64,000 nt of DNA from positions 1-64,000 of the forward strand of contig CAYWFX010000015.1 in NCBI GenBank assembly GCA_964457945.1, in the 5' to 3' direction. Source of the DNA: PHAA01 sp964457945 (GTDB lineage Bacteria; Bacillota; Syntrophomonadia; Syntrophomonadales; Syntrophomonadaceae). This document shows, one piece after another, positions 52,218-60,692 of this stretch; position 1 is the stretch's first letter, and each line of letters opens with the position of its first letter. Under the pieces are notes generated by a model. It saw only the letters and a program-made list of their open reading frames with translations. It was not told where the DNA came from and did not search any database. The translations under genes were made by a program, and so were the position numbers.

Positions 52218-53601
52218 CTGCCTTTTCCCCTTTGGGCAAAATTATTACAACATCCGTTCCTTTCGTTAGCTCGCTCATGATCTCGAGCCTTCCACCCATC
52301 AGGTTAACAATTTCCTCGCAAATTGAAAGCCCTATCCCATTTTTAGAACGCGAGCTTTTCCCTTTGTAAAACTTTTCTTTGACCATAGGCAGCTCATCGG
52401 CACCTATTCCGCAACCGTTATCAGAAATGGTAAATTTAAAATCATCTTCTTGAATTTCCGCTTTAAAATGAATGTAACCTCCCGGCTGATTAAAATTAAA
52501 AGCATTATCCAAAAGATTAATAAACACCTGTTTTAGACGGTTTACATCTGCATAAATATTGGGCATGTATTCAGGATAATCAACGGTAAAATCAATATTT
52601 TCCCGCACTGCCCGCGGTGTCAATTGTTTATGCAAATGTTCAAACAGATTAATTAGGTTCACATCTTCAGAGTTGAGTTTTATTCGGCCGGAGACAAACT
52701 TGGAAAAGTCCAAAAGTTCTTCAACCATCTGGGTAAGCCGGTCACTCTCTTTGGCAATTATGTTAAGCCCGTCGCTCAGCATTTCCTTTTGTTGAAAGCT
52801 CTCACCCTGCAGCGTAATCGCCCACCCCTTGATTGATGTCAGGGGTGTACGCAATTCATGAGACACAGATGAGATAAAGGTGTTTTTGAGCTCTTCCTTT
52901 TTTACAATTTCATCGGCCAGGTAATTCAATGTATCTGAAAGTTTGCCGACTTCATCGTCACGCATCTTCTTGCTTTTGATTTGGAAATTACCTGCGGCCA
53001 TTCTTTGGGCCACATCCGTAACTTCCTGCAAAGGCACAACAATGGTATTGGCTAAAAAAATACTCACCGAACCCACGATGAGGATAACAAACAGCCCGAT
53101 TAATATAAAGATCTCCTCGGTTTTTATAATATCCTGATCGACGGCGCTCAAAGAGGTGATAAATCGCAGAACACCTACGATTTGATCGTTCGATTTCAGC
53201 GGATTGGCAACAGCCATGACTTTTTGCCCGTTTATGTATCCGACCCACGTACCCGTCTTGCCATCTAAAGCTTCTTTAATATCGTTACCTGCCATTTCCG
53301 GTGAAATTGTACCCTGGGAGTCCATTACAATATTGCCGTCTGTATCAGCAATCTGCACTTCGGCGTTACTCTGATTCCAGAAAGCATCAACATTATACAG
53401 CACATTGTCCTGCAGCGATGTTTCCGAAAAATACTGAGTATACATATCCGCACAGATTTTTATCTGATTGTTGAGACTGCCTTCCAAACTGTTATAGTAA
53501 TTCTGCTTAACGATATATATAAGAAACAGTTCCAGAATCGCGACCGTGCAAATAATAACTATCAGGAAATTGGCAGTTAATCTGCCTCTGATTCCTTTCA
53601 T
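52210..53601 (-). CDS. Membrane sensor histidine kinase
   Basis: A 463-aa protein: TM1 (~8-30), an extracytoplasmic sensor of ~130 residues (with ADTDGNIVMDSQGTI, dCache/PhoR-like), TM2 (~165-188), HAMP (IVVPLQEVTDVAQRMAAGNF), HisKA with SVSHELRTPLTSIKGW (phospho-His), and HATPase with N-box FINLLDNAFNF, DNGCGIG and KGKSSRSKNGIGLSICEEI. It autophosphorylates and passes phosphate to the response regulator gene that ends on its start (TAATG overlap). Confidence 0.94.
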   Translation of the reverse strand: MKGIRGRLTANFLIVIICTVAILELFLIYIVKQNYYNSLEGSLNNQIKICADMYTQYFSETSLQDNVLYNVDAFWNQSNAEVQIADTDGNIVMDSQGTISPEMAGNDIKEALDGKTGTWVGYINGQKVMAVANPLKSNDQIVGVLRFITSLSAVDQDIIKTEEIFILIGLFVILIVGSVSIFLANTIVVPLQEVTDVAQRMAAGNFQIKSKKMRDDEVGKLSDTLNYLADEIVKKEELKNTFISSVSHELRTPLTSIKGWAITLQGESFQQKEMLSDGLNIIAKESDRLTQMVEELLDFSKFVSGRIKLNSEDVNLINLFEHLHKQLTPRAVRENIDFTVDYPEYMPNIYADVNRLKQVFINLLDNAFNFNQPGGYIHFKAEIQEDDFKFTISDNGCGIGADELPMVKEKFYKGKSSRSKNGIGLSICEEIVNLMGGRLEIMSELTKGTDVVIILPKGEKADA

Positions 53602-54311
53602 TATGTGCTCCTATTGGGCCCAACCTGCCAACGATAGCCGGAACCCCAGACCGTTTTAATATATTCAGGTTCAGATGGATTATTTTCCAGTTTTTCTCTC
53701 AAGCGCCGGATATGTACATCTAAAGTCTTGGTATCACCAAAATAATTTTCTCCCCAGACGGCATTTAATATCTCATCTCGTTTAAGCGCCTTTCCCTGGT
53801 TTTCCATAAACATCTTGAGCAGGGCAAATTCGGTTGGCGTTAATTCGATTTCTATACTATTTTTAATAAATCTATTGGCACCAATGTCCAAACATAAATC
53901 ACCGCAGCGAAGAACATTGCTATCCGCTGTTAGATGAGTCCTGCGCCTTAACATTGCCTTGATTCGTGCTATCAATTCGAAAGGATTAAACGGTTTAACC
54001 AAATAATCATCCGCACCCAATTCAAGACCCAGAATTTTGTCTGTATCTTGACTCTTCGCCGTTAGCATAATCACAAACGTTTGCGGCATCATTTCCCGTG
54101 TTCTCTGGCAGACTTCGAACCCGCTGATTCCCGGCAGCATCAAATCAAGTACGATAACATCAGGCATAAAGAAACTTAACATAGCCAGGGCTTTCTCGCC
54201 GGTGTCGGCTTCACCCACTTCATATCCAACCGCACTTAGATTAAGGATGATAAAACGCCTGATTGACTCTTCATCTTCAACAACCAGAATTTTCGTTTTG
54301 GTATCGTTCAT
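53601..54311 (-). CDS. OmpR/PhoB-family response regulator
   Basis: 236 aa from the ATG at 54311 (GGAGATTCTG upstream). Receiver domain with ILVVEDEESIRRF, the phospho-Asp in PDVIVLDLMLPGISG, LTAKSQD and VKPFNPFEL; winged-helix DNA-binding domain with LTPTEFALLKMFMENQGKAL, DVHIRRLREKLENNP and YRWQVG. It overlaps the kinase start by one base (TAATG) and follows the acyltransferase gene by 44 bp. Confidence 0.95.
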   Translation of the reverse strand: MNDTKTKILVVEDEESIRRFIILNLSAVGYEVGEADTGEKALAMLSFFMPDVIVLDLMLPGISGFEVCQRTREMMPQTFVIMLTAKSQDTDKILGLELGADDYLVKPFNPFELIARIKAMLRRRTHLTADSNVLRCGDLCLDIGANRFIKNSIEIELTPTEFALLKMFMENQGKALKRDEILNAVWGENYFGDTKTLDVHIRRLREKLENNPSEPEYIKTVWGSGYRWQVGPNRST

Positions 54312-54355
54312 CAGAATCTCCATTCCCAGCTTAAAGTCATTTCGCATTCAGCAGA

Positions 54356-56242
54356 TCAAGGAGCGATAGCACTTGCAACATGTGCCAAATAGGCCTTAAC
54401 CCCTGCCTCTTTCAGGTGAACCCCGTCCGGGTAAAAATACTCATTGTGGCCGCTGCTGGCTGAATACCAATCCACTAGCCGTATGTTGGGATCAGGGGCT
54501 GCAGCTTGGGCCAAGATCTGATTGACCACACTTTCCCATGGTTTGGGAACTCGGGTATTCACTAATATGATCTGCCTGTCATTTCCGAGCGAATTCAGTA
54601 TATCTACTAATTGTTTTTCTGTAAATGATCCATTTGCTCCCAACTCGATAACAACTGTTTTTCCCAGTATACCCTGTTCTTGCAGATTTTCAATTACCTT
54701 GGGCGCCTGGTACATTTGCCGGCCAATGACCGCATCCACTTTAATATTCGGGAAAAGCTTCTTCAATTCTGGTTCCAGCTCTACCATCACCGAATCTCCG
54801 ATAACCGTGACCCCTTGACCTGTAAATATACCATTTTTATCTGTTCCCGGGTTTACCGCCTCAGTACCGGATTCCTTCGCAGCTTCATTCCCCTTACTGG
54901 CTGGTGATCCTGCCTCCGCCTTCATTGTTGGTTCCAAGCCGCTGACAATCTCAGCTTGCGTATTCGTTGGCTCTGCCTGACTTATCACTGAACAACCACT
55001 CATCACCATTATAAATACATAAGAGAGTACTATTATACTAGCTGTTGTGGCAACCTTACTCCGAGCTCCTAATAATTTGGGCCGCCACTTTAGACCGTTT
55101 GCCAACCACCGTAAAGATGGTTTCCATTTACCGCGGCGAATCGGGTCCTCGATAAAATACCAGGAAATCGCGGCCAGGGCAATGCTCAAAGCTGTTTGTC
55201 CCAGCGCAAGTTCAATATTCACTCCTCCGGTATTGACGGCTGGACTTGTCAGTACTATCACCGGGTAGTGCCACAGATAGATCCCATATGACCATACCCC
55301 CAGCCACTGCAGGGGCGGCGTTCCAAAAATTCTGCCCAGACGGCTGGCAGGATGAGCAAGTACCGCCACCACTGCTGCGGCAGCTATTGAGAAGAGCACG
55401 AGCCCACCGTAATATAGGAAGGTTTGATACTGATTGCTTTTCCAAATCATCAATAATATGACCAGCAGCCCTGTTCCTCCAACTGCATCAAGAATAAGAC
55501 GGCGCTCAGGAGGCAGATCGAAGGGCAGCTCACGACTGGGCCATACCAGGGCAAGTACAGCACCGATAAGCAAAGCAAAAGCACGGGTATCGGTTCCATA
55601 ATAAACCCGGCTTGGATCCATACCGGGTGTATAAATAATTGCCATGGCGGCGGCTGAAGCAACAGCCAAAGCCATTATTAATCCGATTAATCGACGTCGC
55701 CCTGGAATATAGCGCAATCCCAACCCCAATAACAAAGGCCAAACCAGATAAAACTGTTCTTCCACGGCTAAAGACCATATGTGTCCGAAAGGTGAAGGAG
55801 GTCCAAAGCTGGTAAAGTAAGAAACCTTATGTAAGATTAACCACCAGTTGCTGGAATAGAATACTGCCGCCAGCACATCATTCCACAAAGATGATAGTCG
55901 GGTTGGATCGCACAAAGAAATCCAGACAATAACTCCCGTCAACATCACAAACAGCGCGGGCAGCAATCGCCGTGCACGACCTAACCAGAATTCCTTCAGG
56001 TTCATGCCCACCGAAGACTTCCAGGGGACAACCAAAATGTCGGTGATCAGATAACCGGACAACACAAAGAATATACATACCCCCAGGAGTCCTCCCGGAG
56101 CCCAACTAAGGTTTAAATGGTAAGCAATCACAACCAGCACGGCCAAAGCTCGCAGCCCATCCAGTCCTGGCATGTACCGTCTAACGTCAAGCGGATCCTG
56201 TCTATAATTCTCATCAAACCTAATCTTTCCATCCCGTGCCAT
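54356..56242 (-). CDS. Acyltransferase 3 with C-terminal SGNH domain (OatA-like)
   Basis: A 628-aa protein: acyltransferase-3 membrane domain (~25-400, ten or so helices, starting YMPGLDGLRALAVLVVIAYH with the conserved Arg/His, then PGGLLGVCIFFVLSGYLITD and SLAVEEQFYLVWPLL), a short linker, and an SGNH hydrolase-like domain (~470-628) with VTVIGDSVMVELEP (Ser), VVIELGANGSF (Gly/Asn) and DWYSASSGHNEYFYPDGVHL (Asp-His). Such proteins O-acetylate wall polymers outside the cell. The response regulator, kinase and lipoprotein follow downstream, probably in one transcript. Confidence 0.92.
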   Translation of the reverse strand: MARDGKIRFDENYRQDPLDVRRYMPGLDGLRALAVLVVIAYHLNLSWAPGGLLGVCIFFVLSGYLITDILVVPWKSSVGMNLKEFWLGRARRLLPALFVMLTGVIVWISLCDPTRLSSLWNDVLAAVFYSSNWWLILHKVSYFTSFGPPSPFGHIWSLAVEEQFYLVWPLLLGLGLRYIPGRRRLIGLIMALAVASAAAMAIIYTPGMDPSRVYYGTDTRAFALLIGAVLALVWPSRELPFDLPPERRLILDAVGGTGLLVILLMIWKSNQYQTFLYYGGLVLFSIAAAAVVAVLAHPASRLGRIFGTPPLQWLGVWSYGIYLWHYPVIVLTSPAVNTGGVNIELALGQTALSIALAAISWYFIEDPIRRGKWKPSLRWLANGLKWRPKLLGARSKVATTASIIVLSYVFIMVMSGCSVISQAEPTNTQAEIVSGLEPTMKAEAGSPASKGNEAAKESGTEAVNPGTDKNGIFTGQGVTVIGDSVMVELEPELKKLFPNIKVDAVIGRQMYQAPKVIENLQEQGILGKTVVIELGANGSFTEKQLVDILNSLGNDRQIILVNTRVPKPWESVVNQILAQAAAPDPNIRLVDWYSASSGHNEYFYPDGVHLKEAGVKAYLAHVASAIAP

Positions 56243-56790
56243 TTGCTTTTTTCACTCTCCATCCACTTAATTCAGAATCCCCCGACGCACATTGAAATGT
56301 CCAGGCATGTCCTTTTTCATCACAATACCAACTTTTAAGGGGAATTGCTTTACAAAATGCTTAAGAATTGTTACGAAAAAGTTAATTTGCTGAATAACAG
56401 CAAATAATCGTATATTGGTGCAACAATTTATACAGCAGTAATACCTGGCTTACCCCAAGTGTTTATATAAACGACCCCAATAATGCCTTTTGGAACTTGA
56501 CTAAAGTGCTTTGACAAAATTATTTTGATATGGCAATATACAATTGTATTTTAATAATGAAAGGACATTACATACATGCTTGATCCAATCTATCGCTAAA
56601 TTTTTTAAATGAAATATGTTAACTAAGGCTATCTAATATGGCCTTTGTTTGCTATGCGTTTGAAAAATAGTGGATAGTGGAAAAGTTGTGTGTAAATGCC
56701 TTATTACGGCTGCACACTGACAAGGTGTGTTTTTTTATTCATACAACTTTTTAAACCACTACTCAAATAAAATTGAGAATTGAGGTTATT
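56243..56790. other. Intergenic region upstream of the Cys-rich gene
   Basis: About 550 bp, AT-rich, with no ORF of substance. At 56713-56737 GCACACTGACAAGGTGTGT followed by seven T forms a terminator-like hairpin on the plus strand, 54 bp before the ATG at 56791. It may end a transcript from upstream or attenuate the gene; I cannot tell. Confidence 0.45.
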
Positions 56791-57339
56791 ATGTTTGATA
56801 TTAGAAAAATTCAAGAGCAAGTCATTTTTGGTGCCATAAAAGCAGTCAGCAACGATGAAACAGCAGCAACAATTGTATATGGAGACCACGGGCTATCTTC
56901 AAGCGAGGACAATGCTGCATGGGTAAAAACCACCATGAACAGATTGGAAAACCACTTTGCCAAGTCTGCTGTTAAACAGATTAGAATGAACTGTCAATGC
57001 GGATATGGAATGGACGAAAAATTAGCGCTAGTGAAAGACTTGGTGGAATCATCGTCTAATTTAGAAGAATTCGCAAACCAGGATAAAGCAAAGGCCGCCG
57101 GTCTGTCTTACACAAATGGAGAACTCTACCTGCAGTTCCCGTTTTGCCCTTGTCCGATGCTTGCCGATGTGGACAAATTAGATACCGATACATGGTGTCA
57201 ATGCACTACAGGATATAGTAAAGTCCTTTTCGAAAAAGCTTTTGGCTGTGAAGTTGATGTGGAACTAATAAAAAGCATAAAAATAGGTGATGATATATGT
57301 CTTATGAAAATCATTCCTCGCGGTTCTATTTGGAGATAG
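56791..57339 (+). CDS. Cys-rich conserved protein of unknown function (possibly DUF6144-like)
   Basis: The ATG at 56791 follows TTGAGGTTATT; 182 aa. Cysteines are grouped: NCQCGYG near residue 70, FPFCPCPML near 125, WCQCTTGYS near 140, and AFGCEVDVELIKSIKIGDD near 155. The spacing suggests a metal site or paired redox centre. The C-terminal part (GYSKVLFEKAFGCEVDVEL, DDICLMKIIP) resembles small ligand-binding domains next to V4R/AraC-type regulators. I think this matches DUF6144 but am not sure. No partner gene is evident; a hairpin in repeat A follows. Confidence 0.6.
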   Translation: MFDIRKIQEQVIFGAIKAVSNDETAATIVYGDHGLSSSEDNAAWVKTTMNRLENHFAKSAVKQIRMNCQCGYGMDEKLALVKDLVESSSNLEEFANQDKAKAAGLSYTNGELYLQFPFCPCPMLADVDKLDTDTWCQCTTGYSKVLFEKAFGCEVDVELIKSIKIGDDICLMKIIPRGSIWR

Positions 57340-57371
57340 GCAAATAGGGTGCATTATTTGTCTGGCAGCTT

Positions 57372-57481
57372 TGACCGCCCGATAAGTGTTTAAAAGAGGT
57401 CCAGCCATTATAACCTAAAAAACCACATGCTCAGAATATTCTGACGCATGTGGTTTTAAATTTATATTTGGTAAATGCCTT
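57372..57481. repeat. Direct repeat copy A with terminator-type hairpin
   Basis: 110 bp, from TGACCGCCCGATAAGTG to GGTAAATGCCTT. It matches copy B (63367-63469) at 100 of 103 aligned positions with two small gaps (1 and 6 nt). The core AACCACATGC..GCATGTGGTT with TCAGAATATTCTGA inside is a strong hairpin with an A-run before and a T-rich end after, and could terminate in both directions. Copies A and B are in the same orientation and about 6 kb apart. Confidence 0.85.
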
Positions 57482-57653
57482 GCGGAAAGTAAAGGTACGA
57501 CGGTAAAGATGTATGTATAATCTCCGCATGTCACATTTTTTTAATGGTATGATGAAAAAAATGGGTTAGGCTAACATAAAGAACATGTTCCTATGATCAA
57601 ATTGCAGTTTAAGGTTGCACACAATATAATATTTTGATGCAGAGGTGGTACAA

Positions 57654-58469
57654 ATGTTCAGAATAGGCGAGTTCTCAAAATTAACGCAAGTATCAATCCG
57701 AATGTTAAGGTATTACGATGAAACGGGATTGTTAAGGCCTAAGGAAATTGATAAGTTTACAAATTACAGGCTATATTCCACGGACCAAATCGCCACTTTG
57801 AACAAGATAAAATTCTTACGGGATTTGGGTTTTAATATTTCTGAGATTGCGGGTGCCCTTAAGCAATGGAGTAATGAATTTATTACAAATCTGCTTGAAA
57901 ACAAGAGTCTGGAAGTTCTGAACACGATAAAAGCCGAACGGGATAAACTATCTAAAATTGAACTGGCACAAAAGGATATTCGGCGCGAAAAGATAGCAAT
58001 ACACTACAATGTATCAATCAAATCTATTCCTGGTTATCAAGTGTTTTCTTTAAGGCGAACTGTTCCCAATTATTATGCGGAAGAACAATTGTGGCAAGAA
58101 ATGTCGGCATTTGCAAACAATAATGCTATTCCGGTTTCAAGTAATACCTTTACCATATATCACGATACAGATTATAGAGAAAAAGATGTCGATATTGAAA
58201 TATGTGCTCCCGTAGCCAGAATGGCGGAAAGCGTCAATGGCTTCGTATACCGTAGTACAGAGGCTGTACCGATAATGGCCTACACCATGGTATATGGGGA
58301 ATTCAAGAATATTGCGGGCGTATATCTCGCCCTTGCCAATTGGCTGCAGGAACATCCCCAGTATAGAATGACCGGACAAAACAGACAAATCGTGCACCGA
58401 GGGCCCTGGAACGAGGAAAGTCCTGATAGGTATTTAATAGAGATTCAGATACCATTAGAAAAAATATAA
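57654..58469 (+). CDS. MerR-family regulator with GyrI-like effector-binding domain
   Basis: From the ATG at 57654 (AGAGGTGG, 5 nt away) ~271 aa. The N-terminal winged helix (FRIGEFSKLTQVSIRMLRYY, YDETGLLRPKEIDKFTNYR) and a coiled-coil region (~80-120) are typical of BmrR/MerR. The C-terminal ~150 residues (SIKSIPGYQVFSLRRTVPNY to RYLIEIQIPLEK) are a GyrI/SOUL-type small-molecule pocket with Glu/Tyr at the end. Such regulators turn on efflux or detoxification genes; the target is unknown here. Confidence 0.9.
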   Translation: MFRIGEFSKLTQVSIRMLRYYDETGLLRPKEIDKFTNYRLYSTDQIATLNKIKFLRDLGFNISEIAGALKQWSNEFITNLLENKSLEVLNTIKAERDKLSKIELAQKDIRREKIAIHYNVSIKSIPGYQVFSLRRTVPNYYAEEQLWQEMSAFANNNAIPVSSNTFTIYHDTDYREKDVDIEICAPVARMAESVNGFVYRSTEAVPIMAYTMVYGEFKNIAGVYLALANWLQEHPQYRMTGQNRQIVHRGPWNEESPDRYLIEIQIPLEKI

Positions 58470-58480
58470 AGTAGGCTATA

Positions 58481-58517
58481 AAAAAGCGTCTTACATTTTT
58501 TTTGTGGGACGCTTTTT
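58481..58517 (+). terminator. Rho-independent terminator of the MerR gene
   Basis: AAAAAGCGTC / GACGCTTTTT stem with a T-rich loop, 12 bp after the stop. The symmetric A/T ends would also act in the other direction. Confidence 0.8.
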
Positions 58518-58591
58518 ATTATTGACCCTCACATGGTGTCAGGGTCTACACTGAACTTACAGAAAAAATGAAAACAACTTGGAGGTGCAAT

Positions 58592-59068
58592 ATGCAGAAT
58601 TTTATGGTTAGCCCTATTGGTAAAATCAGTATCAGCAAGAGAGGAATGTTTATTGAACTTGAATCGAAATACATTCCTGCTTTGCAAGGATTGGACGGGT
58701 TTAGGCATCTTAACATTATTTGGTGGTTTAGCGGCTTTGATAATGAAGAAGCCAGGAACACCCTGGAAACACCCCAACCGTACAAAAAGGCTCCGGAGGT
58801 AATGGGTATCTTCGCCACAAGATCGCCTATTCGCCCGAACCCTATTGCTTTGACTACGGTACAGGTTATTGATATCGACTATGAAAAGGGCATAATTCAA
58901 ATTGCCTATATTGACGCTAACGACGGGACGCCAATACTCGATATAAAGCCGTATACTCCGAGCCTGGACAGAGTTGAAACTCCCGGTGTACCTGCATGGT
59001 GCAGTCATTGGCCGGCAAGCTTGGAACAATCAGGAAGCTTCGATTGGGGGAATGAATTTAACTTTTAG
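58592..59068 (+). CDS. trmO: TrmO-type tRNA (N6-threonylcarbamoyladenosine37-N6)-methyltransferase
   Basis: ATG at 58592 after TTGGAGGTGCAAT; 158 aa. TsaA/TrmO fold: SPIGKISISKRGMFIE, LEGLDGFRHL-like LQGLDGFRHLNIIWWF, the SAM-site signature FATRSPIRPNPIALTTVQV, DANDGTPILDIKPYTPS and the end WPASLEQSG. Family members methylate t6A37 in tRNA-Thr; shorter ones like this, lacking the C-terminal extension of E. coli TrmO, are common in Firmicutes and archaea, where the role is less certain. Confidence 0.85.
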   Translation: MQNFMVSPIGKISISKRGMFIELESKYIPALQGLDGFRHLNIIWWFSGFDNEEARNTLETPQPYKKAPEVMGIFATRSPIRPNPIALTTVQVIDIDYEKGIIQIAYIDANDGTPILDIKPYTPSLDRVETPGVPAWCSHWPASLEQSGSFDWGNEFNF

Positions 59069-59130
59069 TATTTCTATATTTATGTACCAAGATATTGCGG
59101 CTATATGTTGCTACAAAGGATTTCGCCTAA

Positions 59131-59171
59131 CATCGGGCTACTATAGCCCGATGCCGCTGAAGGCGGCTTTT
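59131..59171 (+). terminator. Tandem hairpins after trmO
   Basis: First a perfect CATCGGGCTA / TAGCCCGATG hairpin (59131-59153), then GCCGC-TGAAG-GCGGC with CTTTT (59153-59171). The second one is the likely terminator. Confidence 0.65.
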
Positions 59172-59199
59172 GCCATTAAACATCCTTCCGCCAGGGCCG

Positions 59200-59616
59200 C
59201 TAGATAACTGTCCATATCTGCGGGCTTTGCATGTATATTGCGTATTCTCTCATAAATATGATTGAGGATAAGAGACAGATACACATAGTTATAAGATAGG
59301 AGTTTTCAATCCAACGTATCCGTTTAGTAGTGACAGAAGAGGAGCTAAGGCGTTTGGCCGCTTGCTTACAGGTGAACATGAATATCCGGACTTTAATGAT
59401 GCTAAGATAGGGCTTCTTTTCGTCGGTTCTATCCACCAAATAGTCAATGCTTGTACCGAATAAGTCCGTGAATTTTATTAATACCTGTATCGGGATATTC
59501 ACATTTCCCAACTCATAATCGGAATAGGTGGTTTGATGGATTTTCAGATAGGCAGCCATCTGTGCCTGCGTCATATCCTTGTCTTCTCGCATATTATAGG
59601 ATGCAATTTCTTTCAC
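59200..59616 (-). pseudogene. Damaged XRE-type regulator
   Basis: The frame contains a Cro/C1 helix-turn-helix (MREDKDMTQAQMAAYLKIHQ, TTYSDYELGNVNIPIQVL, FGTSIDYLVDRTDEKKPY). It starts at a GTG with no ribosome site. The family usually has a KIRDL-type segment between KEIASYN and REDKD, and it is missing here. After KKPY, where relatives stop, the frame runs on for ~65 unrelated residues. It is probably deleted at the 5' side and fused at the 3' side to unrelated sequence; activity as a repressor is possible but doubtful. Confidence 0.55.
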
Positions 59617-59664
59617 AAAAAAGGCTCAAAATCAGCTTGGCAAATAATTAGCTAAGAGTAAGTA

Positions 59665-59693
59665 TAAAAAAAGCCTACCGAATAACGGCAGGC
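59665..59693 (-). terminator. Rho-independent terminator at the end of the helicase-fragment transcript
   Basis: GCCTGCCG-TTATT-CGGTAGGC followed by seven T on the minus strand. The helicase remnant frame ends inside it. Confidence 0.85.
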
Positions 59694-60019
59694 GAATTTT
59701 CGAGATCAAGAGCAGTGCCGGAAAAGCCCCACTCCTTAGCCAGAACCAGATCATAAATACCATAATCGTATCCACCTCGTTGACTTGATAATCTCAATGA
59801 CATTGCACTTATTCTAGTATATAATTCCACCAGCCATCTTTCGAACTCACTCTTCGGTTTTACTTCAAGATTATTAAAACCCATGCCATAATATTTCCTA
59901 ATGATATTGCCGGCAAGATCGGGGAATCTAATCAACGGTATAATACCATCATTAAGGCCTATGATGATTACCCCCTTGAATTCCAGCCCCTTGACCGAAT
60001 ACATGGTCAGCAGCTTGTG
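59675..60019 (-). pseudogene. UvrD-helicase fragment (partial duplicate of the 60693-63131 gene)
   Basis: HKLLTMYSVKGLEFKGVIII (and GLNDGIIP after it) is nearly identical to residues 417-444 of the intact helicase (KLLTMHSVKGLEFKVV..GLNDGVIP). The match stops after this ~35-residue stretch. The rest of the frame (IIRKYYGMGFNNLEVKPKSE, YDYGIYDLVLAKEWGFSG) is unrelated and I do not recognise it. There is no Walker A, ribosome site or normal start. It looks like debris of a related helicase gene or of a duplication. Confidence 0.65.
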
Positions 60020-60078
60020 AAACCTGGCCCCAGGAAAAAGCTGCCCAATTCCACTCCCACCGTGAGCATCTTATTACA

Positions 60079-60639
60079 CTAAGCTTTATCTGCGTTCCAT
60101 TCCAATATCTTCTCCAGATCATCTAATAAAAACTTCTTCCCGATATCATTGAAACAAACCATATCATATTCAACGCCACTATGACTTCGTTTTTCGGTTA
60201 CAATTCCATATTTAGAGGAATTCTCATTTATTATAGTTCTTTTCTTACCGTCACCCAACGGTTCCTCAGCTAATATTCCCATTTTCTTCAGTTGTTTATT
60301 AATCTCGACACCGGTAATTTTTCTGCTGCGATTCAAATCAATTACACTATTTATACATTTGGCAAATTGATTAATACCGATATTCCCTTCCGGGAATTTA
60401 ACTTTGCTTTTCTCTTCAGCAGTAATTATAAACTGACCAGTTCTTCTACTACCTGTATTAATTGATCCTTCAACAACTTTATTCAACACCTGTTGCCCGA
60501 AGAAAAGACACCTTATTATTCGAGGATCCTGCAAAAAACAATCACCATCGATTGGCGCTCCATTAACCGGATTAATCCCGTTAGCCATTTTGTTCAAGAT
60601 TTCACCGGCTTTAATGATCTTTTCTTTTTCCAGATCCAT
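60079..60639 (-). CDS. Hypothetical protein paired with the helicase-LexA fusion
   Basis: A 186-aa soluble protein: a helical N-terminus with ILNKMANGINPVNGAPIDGD and DPRIIRCLFFGQQVL, a middle GQFIITAEEKSKVKFPEGN, then a winged-helix-like second half (IGINQFAKCINSVIDLNRSR, VEINKQLKKMGILAEE). The ATG has GGGGAAGGTGATTTT upstream. It begins 53 bp after the helicase stop on the same strand, so it is likely co-transcribed. Similar small proteins with an ANGINP..GEP-like motif accompany UvrD-type helicases in Firmicutes as far as I recall; no function is established. Confidence 0.7.
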   Translation of the reverse strand: MDLEKEKIIKAGEILNKMANGINPVNGAPIDGDCFLQDPRIIRCLFFGQQVLNKVVEGSINTGSRRTGQFIITAEEKSKVKFPEGNIGINQFAKCINSVIDLNRSRKITGVEINKQLKKMGILAEEPLGDGKKRTIINENSSKYGIVTEKRSHSGVEYDMVCFNDIGKKFLLDDLEKILEWNADKA

Positions 60640-60692
60640 AAAATCACCTTCCCCTAATGAAATTATCTAATAACTCAGGGCCTTACCCCCCG

